A stretch of DNA of 64,000 bases, taken from positions 62,001 through 126,000 of the forward strand of contig NZ_JAJNCL010000002.1 in the NCBI RefSeq assembly GCF_021025955.1. The letters run 5' to 3'. Of this stretch, positions 56,601 to 64,000 are shown piece after piece. Each line of letters begins with the position of its first letter. Position 1 is the stretch's first letter. The stretch comes from Rhodococcus qingshengii. GTDB taxonomy: Bacteria; Actinomycetota; Actinomycetes; Mycobacteriales; Mycobacteriaceae. Both the position numbers and the translations under genes were made by a program. The notes below the pieces were generated by a model, which was not told the origin of the DNA, did no database searches, and worked only from the letters and a program-made list of their open reading frames with translations.

Positions 56601-59600
56601 ATCAGAAGTGGCATCGACCAGCCGTCCAGAAGGATGTGGTGGTTAGTCAGCACAAGCTTGAACGTTTCCGGGGCAATCGCGATGAGCGTGAACCTGATCA
56701 GCGGCGCACGCGAGATGTCGAACGGGAGCGCTCGGTCCTGTGCCAGCACTTGCTCGAGATCCCGAGTTGACTTGGCAGCGACGTCGACCGCCTGCCATGG
56801 CGCAGCCACGTTGCTTCGGACCACCTGGACGGCGCGGCCGTCCGCGTCGTGAAGGAAGGCGCTGCGCAAGTTGTCATGCCTGTCGAGCAGCCGGTCGGCC
56901 GCGCGGCGAAGGCGTTCCGCATCGAGATCGCCGACGAGGTCGAGGGTCACCTGCACGAGGTAGGCGTCGACGGACTCTTCGGCCAGTTCGGCATGGAACA
57001 GCAGGCCTGCTTGCAGTGGTGAGAGTGGCCAGACGTCGTGAAGGTCGTCGCACCGACTCTCGAGGTCGTCGATCGCATCCTGTCGAATCTCGACCAGATC
57101 GAAATCCGAGGGTGTGAATCCGCCACCGTCCGCTGCGTACTCGCCGAGCCCGACGAGTGCGTCGACCCACAACTGCGCAAGGTGGCGAACGTCGTCCTCG
57201 CGCAGAATGTCCGGCGAATAGGTCCAGCCGGCAACGAGCTCCGCGCGGTCTGCAGTGTCGCTGCCCTCGACGATCATGATGTTGACCTCGAGGACAGCCG
57301 CCAGCGGCAGCTCGGTGACCGCAACTGCCCGCAGACCCTCGTCACGGATCGGTACCCATTCCGCTGAAGCATCGGCCTCGAATCCACCGACGCGCCCGAG
57401 GTAGTTGAAACTGATCTGAGGCGCAGCAAACTGCGAAAGATACTGTGCTGTATCAGCATTCAGGTATCGAAGTAGGCCGTATCCGATGCCGCGTTCCGGC
57501 ACCGCCCGGAGTTGTTCCTTGACAGCCTTGACAGCGAAGCCTGCAGCCGGACCGCCGGCGCAGGCATCACTCGGATCCACTCCGCTCAAATCGAGGCGCA
57601 CCGGGAAGATCGACGTGAACCATCCGACGGTACGAGCAAGGTCAGCCCCCGGGACCACCGGTTCCTCGCGTCCGTGGCCCTCGAGGCTGATCAACGCCTC
57701 CGGAGCGTCCATCCCCCGCTCACTCCGCCAGCGAACCAAAGCCAAAGCCAGCGCCGTCAACAATCCGTCCTCGACGCTCCCGTGAATCGCCTGCGGCACA
57801 TCGGTCAACGCGGTTTCGGTCAAGGCCGGGGGTACCCACATTTCGACGTCTGCTGCACTCACGCCGGTATCCGTCGTCGCCAAGGAGCGCGCGCCAAGCA
57901 TCGGGTCCGGACCTCGCAGTGTGTCCCGCCAGTAGTCGAGTTCAGCCACCCGATCCGGCTCGTGTGCGGCGTCGACGAGGCCACGCGCCCATCGACGCAT
58001 CGACGTCCCGACCGGAGCCAGTGAAGGGTCGATGCCTGACTGCACCTGCGCACACGCGAGCGCAAGATCGGGGATCAGAATTCGCCAGGAGACCCCGTCC
58101 GTCACGAGGTGGTGCGCCACGAGAAGCAACCGCTTTCGCCCGCGTCCGTCAGGTTCGAACAACACTGCTTGCACCATCACGCCGGCCCCCGGATCGAGCC
58201 GATCCAGAGCGGCGCCAAGTGCCGTCGAGACCGTCTCGGCCACAGCGCCGTCGAGGTGCACGCGATGCACGATTGTCTGCGACCTCACCGCACCCGCAGG
58301 CTCGACGTTCATCCGCCCAACGGATTCGGGATCGGGTGCGACCCGAAGACCTGCTCGGAGGATGTCGTGATGGTCCACCACGGCCTGCATGGCCCGTGTC
58401 AACGTGTCCTCGTCGACCGTGGCAGGAACCGAGAGCAGAACAGATTGGGAGTACCGGCGAAAATCTCCACCACGATCAAGCATCCATTTGACGATCGGCG
58501 TCAATTCGATCTCACCGACGCCGCCGCCAGGTAACTCCTCGAGGATGACGCGGTCGCCAGCCGTTCCGGCCGTCTCGGACAGCGCTGCAACGGTTTTATG
58601 CTCGAACACCTCGCGCGGTGTGATCAGGACTCCGGCAGACTTGGCGCGGGCCACCAACTGGATGGACATGATCGAATCGCCACCGAGGGTGAAGAACGAG
58701 TCGTCCACCCCCACCTCGTCGAGTCCCAGAACCTCGGCAAAAAGGCTCGCAAGGGTGCTTTCCGTTTCCGAAACGGGAGAACGACTCTCGGTTATCTGTT
58801 GACCGAAGTCAGGTTCAGGCAACGCTTTCCGGTCGAGTTTCCCGTTCACCGTCAGTGGCAGGGTCTCGAGAACCGTCACGACAGCGGGGACCATGTGTGC
58901 TGCCAACTTCGCCGAGAGGTCCTCGAGCAACGCCTTCGGAGAGATGGTCGCACCGGACTCCGGCACCACGTAGCCCACCAATCGGTCTCCGCGTACCGCC
59001 ACCGCCGACTGCGCCACTCCCACTCCGGCGAGCAGAGCAGACTCCACTTCGCCGAATTCGATTCGATAGCCCTTCACCTGCACCTGAAGGTCATTACGAC
59101 CGAGGTACTCCAGTTGTCCGTTGTCATTCACGCGCCCCACGTCACCGGACCGGTACATGCGCGCACCGCTGACTGTGAAGTCGGGAACGAAACGTGTAGC
59201 GGTGAGGCCGAACCGGCCGAGGTATCCGCGTGAGACCTGGTCGCCGGAGACGTACAGTTCACCCACGACGCCGGGCGGCACGGGGTGCAGCCGCCGATCC
59301 AGCACGTACACACGCAACCCGGGCAGTGCCCGCCCGATCACCGAAGCAGATCCTTCACGTGCCAGTCCACGATCCAGCGGTAGGTAGCTGACGTGCACGG
59401 TTGTCTCCGTGATGCCGTACATGTTGACCAGATCAGGTGGCGAGGTCCCGCGTCGGGCGTACCAGCGCGTCAGCTGTCCGAAGTCGAGCGCCTCACCGCC
59501 GAAGATCACGTAACGCAATAATGACAGGTCCGCACCCCCGGCACGCCGGTCGGCTTCCGCCAATTGATAGAAAGCAGTCGGAGTTTGATTGAGCACCGTG

Positions 59601-62600
59601 ACACGTTCGTGTCGCAGCAATTCGAGGAATGCCTCGGGTGACCGTGCCGTGAAATAGTCGATCAGCACCAGTCGGCCACCATGTGCGAGTGCACCCCACA
59701 TTTCCCACACCGAGAAGTCGAATGCCGCCGAATGAAACATCGTCCACACATCGCCGCGGTCAAATCCGAAGAGCGCTCTGGTGTTTGCCAGCAACGTCAC
59801 GACGCTGCGATGAGGTACCTGCACCCCCTTCGGTCTCCCGGTGGATCCCGAGGTGTAAATCACGTAGGCCACCGAATCAGGCTGCAGCGGTAGCGGCCGG
59901 TCTTCGTCGGTCACCGGCAGCGGTGAAAACCTCTGCAGCGCATCACGAGTGTCGGTACTGTCCACGACGATCACGGGCACCCCGTTGCCGCCGACGTCAT
60001 CACTGCCAGCTGTGGTCGTCAGAACGCACACCGGCGCAGCGTCACGCAGCACGAAGCTCACCCGTTCGGGCGGAGACGTCAGGTCCACCGGTAGGTATCC
60101 ACCGCCCGATTTCACCACCGCCAGCAGAGCCACAAGAAGTTCGAACGACGGGGTCATCGCAACTGCCACGAGTGTCTCTGGCACGACCCCCTGCGCCACC
60201 AGCAGTCGCGCGAGGCGGTTAGCTCGTTCGTCCAGTTCGCGGTAGGTCACCGACTGGCCGTCACAACGCACCGCCACGGCATCACCCGAAGTGCGCACCG
60301 CTCGATCGAAGAGGTCCGACAGCGAATCATCATTCGTGTCGATAACCGAGGGAGGCGGCGCAACCAGCACCTCGCTACGTTCGCCGGTCAGAAGAATGTC
60401 GATGTCACCGACGATCGCGGACGGATCGTCGATCACGGCGTCGATCACCCTCCCGAAGCGCTGCGCAATTCGCTCCACGGATCCTTGATCGAAAACATCC
60501 GTGGCATAGCGGAAGCCGGCGCTGATCCCATCCGGAACGCCGCGCTCGTCGACTTGCTCCATCACACTCAGTTGCAGATCGAATTTTGCCACCTCGAGAT
60601 CGATGTCGAGCGAACGGATCGTCAACTCCGGTAGTTCGAGGCGCAGGCTCGCGGCGGTCTGGAATTCGAGTAGTACCTGAAATAGGGGTGAATGCGCAGT
60701 GGAACGATCGGGCGCAAGGTAATCCACCAGCTTTTCGAAGGGAATGTCCGCATGGTCCAGTGCGCCGAGATCTGTCGACCGCACTGCTGCAAGGGTGTCG
60801 GTAAAGGTTGCTCCGGATTCGACCGGTGTACGAAGAACCAGAGTATTGACAAACATCCCTACCACGTCGTCCAACACTGATTCGCCGCGTCCCGCGACCG
60901 GCGTCCCGATCACAACGTCACCTGACCCCGAGAGCCGTGCCAGCAGCACCGCGAGCGCCGCATGCAGAACCATGAAGAGAGTCGAATCATGCTGGTGTGC
61001 AAGGTCGGTCAAAGCTCGATGAACTTCAGGTGAGATGCTCATCGAGACCACGGCGCCTTCGGAAGAGCGCTTCGGCGTTCGAGGTCGATCAAGAGCGAGG
61101 GGTGAGACTTCAGGGATTCCCGACAGCGCCTCGGTCCAGTAGATGAATTGTTCCGCGATCGAAGTACCTGGACCATCTTCTGCGTCGATGGTCTCCCTCT
61201 GCCACACGCTGTAATCAGCGTAGTGGATGGGCAATGGCGCCCACATCGGTCTCTGATCCTGCGCACGGGATGTATAGGCGCGCATCAGGTCACGTGCCAG
61301 TGGCGTCATCGAGAAGCCGTCGGCCGCGATGTGGTGGACAACGATCGCAAGAACATGCTGCTCCGGTCCGGTTCGGAGCAACCTCACGTGCAGCGGGAAC
61401 TCCTCGGTCACATCGAATCCCACGTCGAAGAACCCATGCAACGCCGTAAATATCTGCTCGCCGGGAATCGGTACGGGGTGGATTCGAGGAGCAGCGAGCG
61501 TTGGTTCGACAATCACCTGGTGTGGCCCGTCCGCGGAAGTCGGGAAAATCGTCCGAAGGGATTCATGCCGTTCCACTACGTCGCCGAGCGCAGCTTCGAG
61601 CGCTTCGAGATCCAGGAATCCGTCGAGTTGCAGGGCAACGGGAATGTTGTAGAGCGGAGATGAAGTGTCGAACTGGTTGAGGAACCACATACGCGACTGC
61701 GACAGGGACAGTGGAATATGTTCTGGCCGTTTTCTATCCGTGAATTCAACCAGCCCCGAACCTCCAGGCCCCGATTCACCAAGTACTGGTTCGACCGGAT
61801 CGATCGAGGCCGCCAGATCAGCTACCACCGGAGTGTCGAACAGCGCTTTGACCCCCAGTTTTATGTTCGCCGCGGTGTTGATGCGCGCTATGACGCGGGT
61901 AGCACTGAGGGAGTCCCCGCCGAGCTCGAAGAAATTGTCATCGGCCCCCACCTGGTCGAGATCGAGCACGTCCGAGATCGCTCGAGCGACCACACCTTCG
62001 GTTCGCGTGATCGGCGCGCGATATTCTGCTGCGTTGAAAGTAGTGTCCGGTAGGGCTTTACGGTCCAACTTCCCATGCACCGTCACCGGCAACCCATCCA
62101 ACACCACCACCACCGACGGAACCATGAACCCCGGAAGAGACCTCCGCACCCCCTCCAACACCACCACCTCGTCAACCACCACCCCCACCTCACCCACCAC
62201 AAACCCCACCAAAAAATCCCCACCCACACCCGACCGCAACACCACCACCGCACCAGCCACCCCCGCCTGAGCAACCAACACCGCCTCCACCTCACCCAAC
62301 TCCACCCGCTGCCCCCGCACCTTCACCTGAAAATCCGTGCGCCCCACAAACTCCAACTCACCACCACACCCCCACCGCACCACATCACCCGTCCGATACA
62401 CCCGAGCACCCACCACCCCAGACACCGGATCCGCCACAAACCGACCCGCCGTCAAATCCACACGACCCTCATACCCCCGCGCCACCTGCACCCCACCCAC
62501 ATACAACTCCCCCACAACCCCCACCGGAACCGGCCGCAACCGCGAATCCAACACCAACACCCGCGTATTCCACACCGCCCGACCAATCGGAACACCCACC

Positions 62601-64000
62601 CCCACAACACCCTCCACCACATGAAACGTCACATCCACCGACGCCTCCGTCGGCCCGTACAAATTCACCAACTCCGCACCACACACCCCCGCAAACCGCC
62701 CCGCCAACACCGACGACAACCCCTCACCAGAGACAAACACCCGACGCACACTCGAACACCCCACCACCACCGAAGGCTCCCCCACGAACACCTCCAACAT
62801 CGACGGCACAAAATGCACCACCGACACCCCCCACCGCTCGATCACACCCACCAAATACACCGGATCACGATGCCCACCCGGATCCGCCACCACCAACCGC
62901 GCACCCACCATCAACGGCCAAAACAACTCCCACACCGACACATCGAACGACACCGGCGTCTTCTGCAACACCACATCCCCCACACCCAACGGAAACTCCC
63001 CCTGCATCCACAACAACCGATTCACCACCCCCGCATGCGAGACCACCACCCCCTTCGGACGACCCGTCGACCCCGACGTGAACATCACATACACCGCATG
63101 CTCAGGCAACAACACCCCCAACCGCTCCCCCACCCCCACCGGATCACCCGAAAACCCCGAAACATCAACACAACCCACATCGACAAACCCCACCCCCACC
63201 GGCAAACACCCACCATCACCGCGCCGCGACAACACCACAACCGGATCCACCACCCCCACCACAAACCCCACCCGCTCCACCGGCGCACCCACATCCACCG
63301 GAACAAACACCCCACCAGCCCGCACCACCGCAAACACCGCCACCAACAACTCCACCGACCGCGACAACGCCACACACACCCGCGACTCCGGACCCACACC
63401 CAACGAAATCAACAACCGCGCAAAACGATTCACCCGAACATCGAACTCACCCCACGACAACACCACCCCACCACACACCAACCCCCCACCCCCCACACCA
63501 GCAAACCGCCCATCCAACACATCCACCAACGTCAAACCCCCCACCGCCACCCCCACACCATCCCAACCACCCACCACCAACCCACGCTCACCCGCAACAA
63601 ACACGTCGACCTCACCGACCGTTGTGTCCGCGTCCTCTGCGATGGTGGTGAGAATCCGCGCCAAACGCTGTGCGATGGTGTCGACCGCTGCGCGATCGAA
63701 GGCTGCAGGCTGGTATCGCAGGCTCAGGTGCAAAGCCTGCTCGGCGATCGAGAGCACGGTGAGCGGGTAATGCGTCGCATCGCGGGCGTCCACGGTGGTG
63801 ACTCGCATCCCGGCGATGTCGGCGTTCTCATCCATCCCCGAGGTGTCAACGGGATAAGACTCGAAGACCGAGAGCGTGTCGAACAGGTTGCCCATCCCTA
63901 CCCGTGCCTGAATCGAGCCGAGCCCGACATAGTGATGATCGAGGAGTGATACCTGCTCGTCCTGTAGTCGAGCGAGCAACTGGGCCCACGTCTCGTCCGG
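49889..64000 (-). CDS. Multimodular non-ribosomal peptide synthetase, C-terminal part (5' end outside window)
   Basis: One reading frame of over 4,700 residues open to the right edge, so the true N-terminus is not seen. Domains in order of translation, with approximate positions: partial C (64000-63604), A1 (63600-62060), PCP1 (62040-61810, GGDSLSA), C2 (61725-60390, HHIAADG), A2 (60380-58830), PCP2 (58800-58590, GGDSIMS), E (58560-57100, HHLVTDG and SFNYLG), C3 (57080-55760, NHHILLDG), A3 (55740-54240), PCP3 (54220-53990, GGNSLSA), C4 (53940-52590, HHISADG), A4 (52545-50980), PCP4 (50950-50740, GGSSLVA), TE (50690-49889, GWSLGG with His in GCGHNEM). All core motifs look intact. Specificity codes read from the A domains are DVWHFSLVDK (Ser), DFWNIGMVHK (Thr), DGFFVGAIMK and DAFTDVGVQK (both unassigned). 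The E domain predicts D-Thr or D-allo-Thr, and C3 is of the DCL type that follows E. The partial first C resembles C3, so the upstream module probably also ends in E. The terminal TE releases or cyclises the peptide. The product is unknown. Confidence 0.97.
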   Translation of the reverse strand, partial: PDETWAQLLARLQDEQVSLLDHHYVGLGSIQARVGMGNLFDTLSVFESYPVDTSGMDENADIAGMRVTTVDARDATHYPLTVLSIAEQALHLSLRYQPAAFDRAAVDTIAQRLARILTTIAEDADTTVGEVDVFVAGERGLVVGGWDGVGVAVGGLTLVDVLDGRFAGVGGGGLVCGGVVLSWGEFDVRVNRFARLLISLGVGPESRVCVALSRSVELLVAVFAVVRAGGVFVPVDVGAPVERVGFVVGVVDPVVVLSRRGDGGCLPVGVGFVDVGCVDVSGFSGDPVGVGERLGVLLPEHAVYVMFTSGSTGRPKGVVVSHAGVVNRLLWMQGEFPLGVGDVVLQKTPVSFDVSVWELFWPLMVGARLVVADPGGHRDPVYLVGVIERWGVSVVHFVPSMLEVFVGEPSVVVGCSSVRRVFVSGEGLSSVLAGRFAGVCGAELVNLYGPTEASVDVTFHVVEGVVGVGVPIGRAVWNTRVLVLDSRLRPVPVGVVGELYVGGVQVARGYEGRVDLTAGRFVADPVSGVVGARVYRTGDVVRWGCGGELEFVGRTDFQVKVRGQRVELGEVEAVLVAQAGVAGAVVVLRSGVGGDFLVGFVVGEVGVVVDEVVVLEGVRRSLPGFMVPSVVVVLDGLPVTVHGKLDRKALPDTTFNAAEYRAPITRTEGVVARAISDVLDLDQVGADDNFFELGGDSLSATRVIARINTAANIKLGVKALFDTPVVADLAASIDPVEPVLGESGPGGSGLVEFTDRKRPEHIPLSLSQSRMWFLNQFDTSSPLYNIPVALQLDGFLDLEALEAALGDVVERHESLRTIFPTSADGPHQVIVEPTLAAPRIHPVPIPGEQIFTALHGFFDVGFDVTEEFPLHVRLLRTGPEQHVLAIVVHHIAADGFSMTPLARDLMRAYTSRAQDQRPMWAPLPIHYADYSVWQRETIDAEDGPGTSIAEQFIYWTEALSGIPEVSPLALDRPRTPKRSSEGAVVSMSISPEVHRALTDLAHQHDSTLFMVLHAALAVLLARLSGSGDVVIGTPVAGRGESVLDDVVGMFVNTLVLRTPVESGATFTDTLAAVRSTDLGALDHADIPFEKLVDYLAPDRSTAHSPLFQVLLEFQTAASLRLELPELTIRSLDIDLEVAKFDLQLSVMEQVDERGVPDGISAGFRYATDVFDQGSVERIAQRFGRVIDAVIDDPSAIVGDIDILLTGERSEVLVAPPPSVIDTNDDSLSDLFDRAVRTSGDAVAVRCDGQSVTYRELDERANRLARLLVAQGVVPETLVAVAMTPSFELLVALLAVVKSGGGYLPVDLTSPPERVSFVLRDAAPVCVLTTTAGSDDVGGNGVPVIVVDSTDTRDALQRFSPLPVTDEDRPLPLQPDSVAYVIYTSGSTGRPKGVQVPHRSVVTLLANTRALFGFDRGDVWTMFHSAAFDFSVWEMWGALAHGGRLVLIDYFTARSPEAFLELLRHERVTVLNQTPTAFYQLAEADRRAGGADLSLLRYVIFGGEALDFGQLTRWYARRGTSPPDLVNMYGITETTVHVSYLPLDRGLAREGSASVIGRALPGLRVYVLDRRLHPVPPGVVGELYVSGDQVSRGYLGRFGLTATRFVPDFTVSGARMYRSGDVGRVNDNGQLEYLGRNDLQVQVKGYRIEFGEVESALLAGVGVAQSAVAVRGDRLVGYVVPESGATISPKALLEDLSAKLAAHMVPAVVTVLETLPLTVNGKLDRKALPEPDFGQQITESRSPVSETESTLASLFAEVLGLDEVGVDDSFFTLGGDSIMSIQLVARAKSAGVLITPREVFEHKTVAALSETAGTAGDRVILEELPGGGVGEIELTPIVKWMLDRGGDFRRYSQSVLLSVPATVDEDTLTRAMQAVVDHHDILRAGLRVAPDPESVGRMNVEPAGAVRSQTIVHRVHLDGAVAETVSTALGAALDRLDPGAGVMVQAVLFEPDGRGRKRLLLVAHHLVTDGVSWRILIPDLALACAQVQSGIDPSLAPVGTSMRRWARGLVDAAHEPDRVAELDYWRDTLRGPDPMLGARSLATTDTGVSAADVEMWVPPALTETALTDVPQAIHGSVEDGLLTALALALVRWRSERGMDAPEALISLEGHGREEPVVPGADLARTVGWFTSIFPVRLDLSGVDPSDACAGGPAAGFAVKAVKEQLRAVPERGIGYGLLRYLNADTAQYLSQFAAPQISFNYLGRVGGFEADASAEWVPIRDEGLRAVAVTELPLAAVLEVNIMIVEGSDTADRAELVAGWTYSPDILREDDVRHLAQLWVDALVGLGEYAADGGGFTPSDFDLVEIRQDAIDDLESRCDDLHDVWPLSPLQAGLLFHAELAEESVDAYLVQVTLDLVGDLDAERLRRAADRLLDRHDNLRSAFLHDADGRAVQVVRSNVAAPWQAVDVAAKSTRDLEQVLAQDRALPFDISRAPLIRFTLIAIAPETFKLVLTNHHILLDGWSMPLLIRELATLYVADGEASGLPRARPYLDYLTWMNRRDWKASRGVWAGALRGIDGPTLLAPHDRSRRLSTMAAEWVFDLDEDFTTTLRGVARSRGLTFNSIVQVSWGIVLSALTGRDDVVFGATVSGRPPELTGIETMIGLFINTIPVRITVRPGESVGALLQRIQSEQAELSDHHYLGLSEIQDASGPEIGFDTLTVFESYPVDRQGLSTDTDNAGIRIAGVEAKDAAHYPLSLVASVDARLRLKFEYLPEVFDSVDIGSIASRLRRVLEACVHPDQSLAAVSVLTAIERDQLVPVRGAVGESTRIFSEIFDAAVQQDPDALAVVSSSGSMTYGELDFLSNRIARVLVSRGLGTEDYVAVGVPRSLTSVLSILAVAKTGAAFVPIDPNYPDERITHMLSDSNVGVGLTTTACRDRLPEVAEWLILDDPDFTKNCEGFSGRPLTDNDRLRPIGLDSAAYVVYTSGSTGVPKGVVVTHRGIDNFARDQVERYGATPQSRTLHFSTPSFDGSLFEYLQAFGAGAAMVIAPPEMYGGEELAELLAEHVVTHAFITTAALASVDPAGLEQLSEVVFGGEACPPDLVARWAPGRRLYNAYGPAEATIMSNVSPPMAAGERITIGGPIRGVSELVLDSRLQAVPVGAPGELYLAGPGVARGYHRRPGLTAERFVANPSDPGTRMYRTGDIVRWTAESRIEYLGRSDFQVKIRGFRVELGEIDSALMAEPNVGFAVTIAHRGPTGDARLVSYVVPAEGQLDTGVLVYALAERLPSHMVPGAIVVLESIPLTAVGKLDRSSLPSPEIHTTAKDFRSPVGPVEQAVSNVFAEVLGLERVGADGNFFDLGGNSLSATSVAARLRTVLEAAVGVRDLFEAPTVAALAAVIEQSVAGQSGRPVSEPRPRPENIPLSFAQQRMWFVNQLDTSSPAYNIPLVVRLTGELDKPALRAAVSDVIARHESLRTMFPVRGDGPLQHIVPTDSTALPQLAEPLVADEHHLRDELARMVAAGFDVAARIPLRAALFTMGEREHVLAVVVHHISADGFSMSPLVRDVMTAYEARVHGEEPQWAPLAIQYADFTLWQRELLGSGENPASVISEQLDYWRRTLSGAPDLLELPRDRDRPAQQTFHGARIHFSIGSDLHRRIRELSRQHRSTAFMTVHAALAVLLARLGSTDDVVIGTPIAGRGDRVLDDLIGMFVGTLALRTQVDSAQSFRDFAAHCREVDLAAFAHSEVPFERVVDAVGPKRSTAYAPIASVSLEFQNNERLNLQLPKLEVRGIDPQLDVVKVDLEFLLAEEFDESGAPRGMSGAVDFATDLFDPGTVSSFADTFVRVLESVTVHPEAAIGDIALFGDLETRELVPACGQTGVPPKLWPDLLTTAAAVDPDSVALSLENRQISYRELDEWSNRVARELCGRGVGPETFVALGMPRSIESVVAIWSVAKAGAAFVPVDPDYPRGRVEYMLADCRASLGLTVRGSRSHLPDVVPWLELDDPDFERRVAALSPEPITDDDRTGELRLDHPAYLIYTSGSTGKPKGVNITHRGLANFTAETRERFEVTHDAHVSQLASPSFDASIFELTMAFSASARVVIVPPAVYGGAELADVFRREQVTHATITPTALAALGDNGFEALRVLDLVGEACPPEVVAQWAPGRRLHNGYGPTETTVQASVSDSMKPGAGVNIGSPAVGFGFLVLDERLQPVPVGVPGELYIIGPGMARGYHNRASLTSERFVACSYGSPGRRMYRTGDVVRWRESGGDSARDDDSARDDDSARTGSHHTLEYIGRSDFQVKIRGFRIELGEIDAVLTRHPSVDFAATIGQVGPSGETVLVSYVRASDAEAADSEAADSDEIRVYAADRLPAHMVPSAVVLLERIPMTPVGKLDRKALPAPEFSSAAAKFREPVTETEHAVVDAFAEVLGVDRVSTADSFFDLGGSSLVATRIVSALHSRFQRRIPLQWMFLDPTPAGIARRLDLPTVSAGMEELLAVVVPLRAEGSGRPLFCVHPGMGLSWGYAGLVRYLPEDRPVYGLQLPALSDDGDYQSIEQLAHRYVEEMEAVSSEGPYDLLGWSLGGVIAHAMAVELQSSGSEVATLTMMDSYPDNGDAASSAVLDVRDLLRGLGLEVETDEDLTFDDAAAVLTQSVGTETGVDGRDLERIARAYEASQRITHQFVPQVYEGDLVIFPATGGDDTIPRERSTQEWGPLVTGRILEIPVGCGHNEMIEPAAMTVIGPEMARLLTMFSGYSERA
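51087..51116 (-). repeat. 15-bp in-frame repeat in NRPS A4 (EAADS)
   Basis: Two exact units at 51087-51101 and 51102-51116, followed by a degenerate third. They encode EAADSEAADS in the linker between the two A4 subdomain segments. Confidence 0.85.
51314..51367 (-). repeat. 18-bp in-frame repeat in NRPS A4 (DDDSAR)
   Basis: Three units at 51314-51331, 51332-51349 and 51350-51367, the last two with one and two changes. They encode a DSARDDDSARDDDSAR loop between YRTGDVVRW and the LEYIGRSDFQVKIRG core, where other A domains have only a few residues. Confidence 0.9.
53990..57080 (-). other. NRPS module: C3(DCL)-A3-PCP3, specificity unassigned
   Basis: C3 starts DVWPLSPLQAGLLFHAE, as domains placed after an E domain do, and has NHHILLDGWS. 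The A3 pocket reads D-G-F-F-V-G-A-I-M-K, hydrophobic, with no match I can name. Its A10 motif is GKLDRSSLP instead of the usual GKLDRKALP, but the catalytic Lys is kept. Confidence 0.75.
57100..61725 (-). other. NRPS module: C2-A2(Thr)-PCP2-E
   Basis: The A2 pocket reads DFWNIGMVHK, the standard threonine code. The E domain has HHLVTDGVSW, ISLEGHGREE, RTVGWFTSIFP and QISFNYLG, all canonical epimerisation motifs, so D-(allo)-Thr is expected. C2 follows a module without E and has HHIAADG, so it should be LCL. Confidence 0.9.
61810..64000 (-). other. NRPS module: C(partial)-A1(Ser)-PCP1
   Basis: The A1 pocket reads DVWHFSLVDK, identical to the serine code of EntF as I recall it. The C fragment at the edge (DHHYVGLGSIQ, SVFESYPVDTSG, DATHYPL) parallels the end of the DCL domain C3 (DHHYLGLSEIQ, TVFESYPVDRQG, DAAHYPL), so the residue before Ser is probably D-configured. 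Confidence 0.88.
62085..63600 (-). other. Composition island: strand-asymmetric, G/T-only Ser adenylation domain
   Basis: The plus strand here is almost only C and A with very few T, so the coding strand is almost only G and T. The protein is Val/Gly-rich (for example VVVLDGLPVTVHG and VGVGFVDVGCVDV). The block begins and ends abruptly at the edges of the A1 domain: the C domain before it and the PCP after it have the base use of the rest of the gene. All A-domain core motifs are intact, so the block codes for a working domain. Confidence 0.85.

Noticed and set aside
62075-63949. A 624-codon open frame on the plus strand, very rich in His, Pro and Thr
   Set aside because: It lies opposite the NRPS A1 domain and exists because the plus strand there is almost only C and A, which gives few stop codons. 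No domain, signal or ribosome site supports it.
48780-64000. Functional link between the antigen 85-type esterase and the NRPS, for example as an acyltransferase for the peptide
   Set aside because: The protein has a secretion signal and the mycolyltransferase pattern. Closeness alone does not support a role in peptide synthesis.

Overview
The window is high-GC actinobacterial DNA. The gene content points to a mycolic-acid-containing genus, most likely Rhodococcus: an antigen 85-type esterase, a complete Mce lipid importer, CYP51, CYP123 and CYP125 P450s, and a KstD-type steroid dehydrogenase. The genus call is inference from content and synteny. No mobile element, phage gene, tRNA, rRNA or CRISPR array was seen. 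Genes are packed, many with 4-nt ATGA or GTGA stop/start overlaps, and no gene-free stretch exceeds 300 bases.

Layout. (1) 1-10,550 is housekeeping: a partial M20 amidohydrolase, folD under a ZTP-type riboswitch, an SRPBCC protein, tesB, pyk, gltD and gltB. (2) 10,566-18,552 is the tryptophan cluster on the minus strand: trpE, a Trp-associated membrane protein, trpC, trpB, trpA, lgt and two TM2-domain proteins. (3) 18,610-20,575 holds a PrxQ/Bcp peroxiredoxin and a LigB-type dioxygenase divergent from a MarR regulator, with a palindromic operator between them. (4) 20,605-47,839 is a 27-kb lipid/steroid catabolic island: kstD, two paralogous TetR regulators, a roughly 18.5-kb minus-strand gene train (tetR, cyp123, SDR, cyp51, ferredoxin, SnoaL-like, unknown protein, FadD19-like ligase, cyp125, yrbEA, yrbEB, mceA-F, two Mce-associated proteins), a mycofactocin-type SDR, and a plus-strand train (aldehyde dehydrogenase, SDR, beta-hydroxyacid dehydrogenase, CMD protein, flavoprotein). 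From memory, the part around cyp51 has the gene order of the M. tuberculosis Rv0762c-Rv0771 block. (5) 47,850-64,000 holds an ArsR-GNAT fusion, an antigen 85-type esterase and the 3' 14 kb of a giant NRPS gene.

The island reads as one pathway. Mce proteins would import a sterol-like lipid, CYP51 would remove a 14-alpha-methyl group, CYP125 and the FadD19-like ligase would open side-chain degradation, and KstD, the flavoprotein and several dehydrogenases would act on the nucleus or the released fragments. The substrate is not shown by the sequence.

The most distinctive regulatory signal is a 22-bp promoter/operator module present three times in the island: in front of both tetR genes and in front of the aldehyde dehydrogenase operon. 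In each copy a TANNNT hexamer is followed after exactly 8 nt by a start codon embedded in a 16-bp quasi-palindrome. This implies leaderless, autoregulated transcripts. At the dehydrogenase operon the embedded start opens a 9-codon mini-ORF coupled to the enzyme gene.

The NRPS portion reads C(partial)-A(Ser)-PCP-C-A(Thr)-PCP-E-C-A-PCP-C-A-PCP-TE. Its Ser adenylation domain is a sharply bounded 1.5-kb island of extreme strand-asymmetric base composition, which suggests a separate history from the rest of the gene. Several short in-frame or intergenic tandem repeats of 15-23 bp occur across the window.
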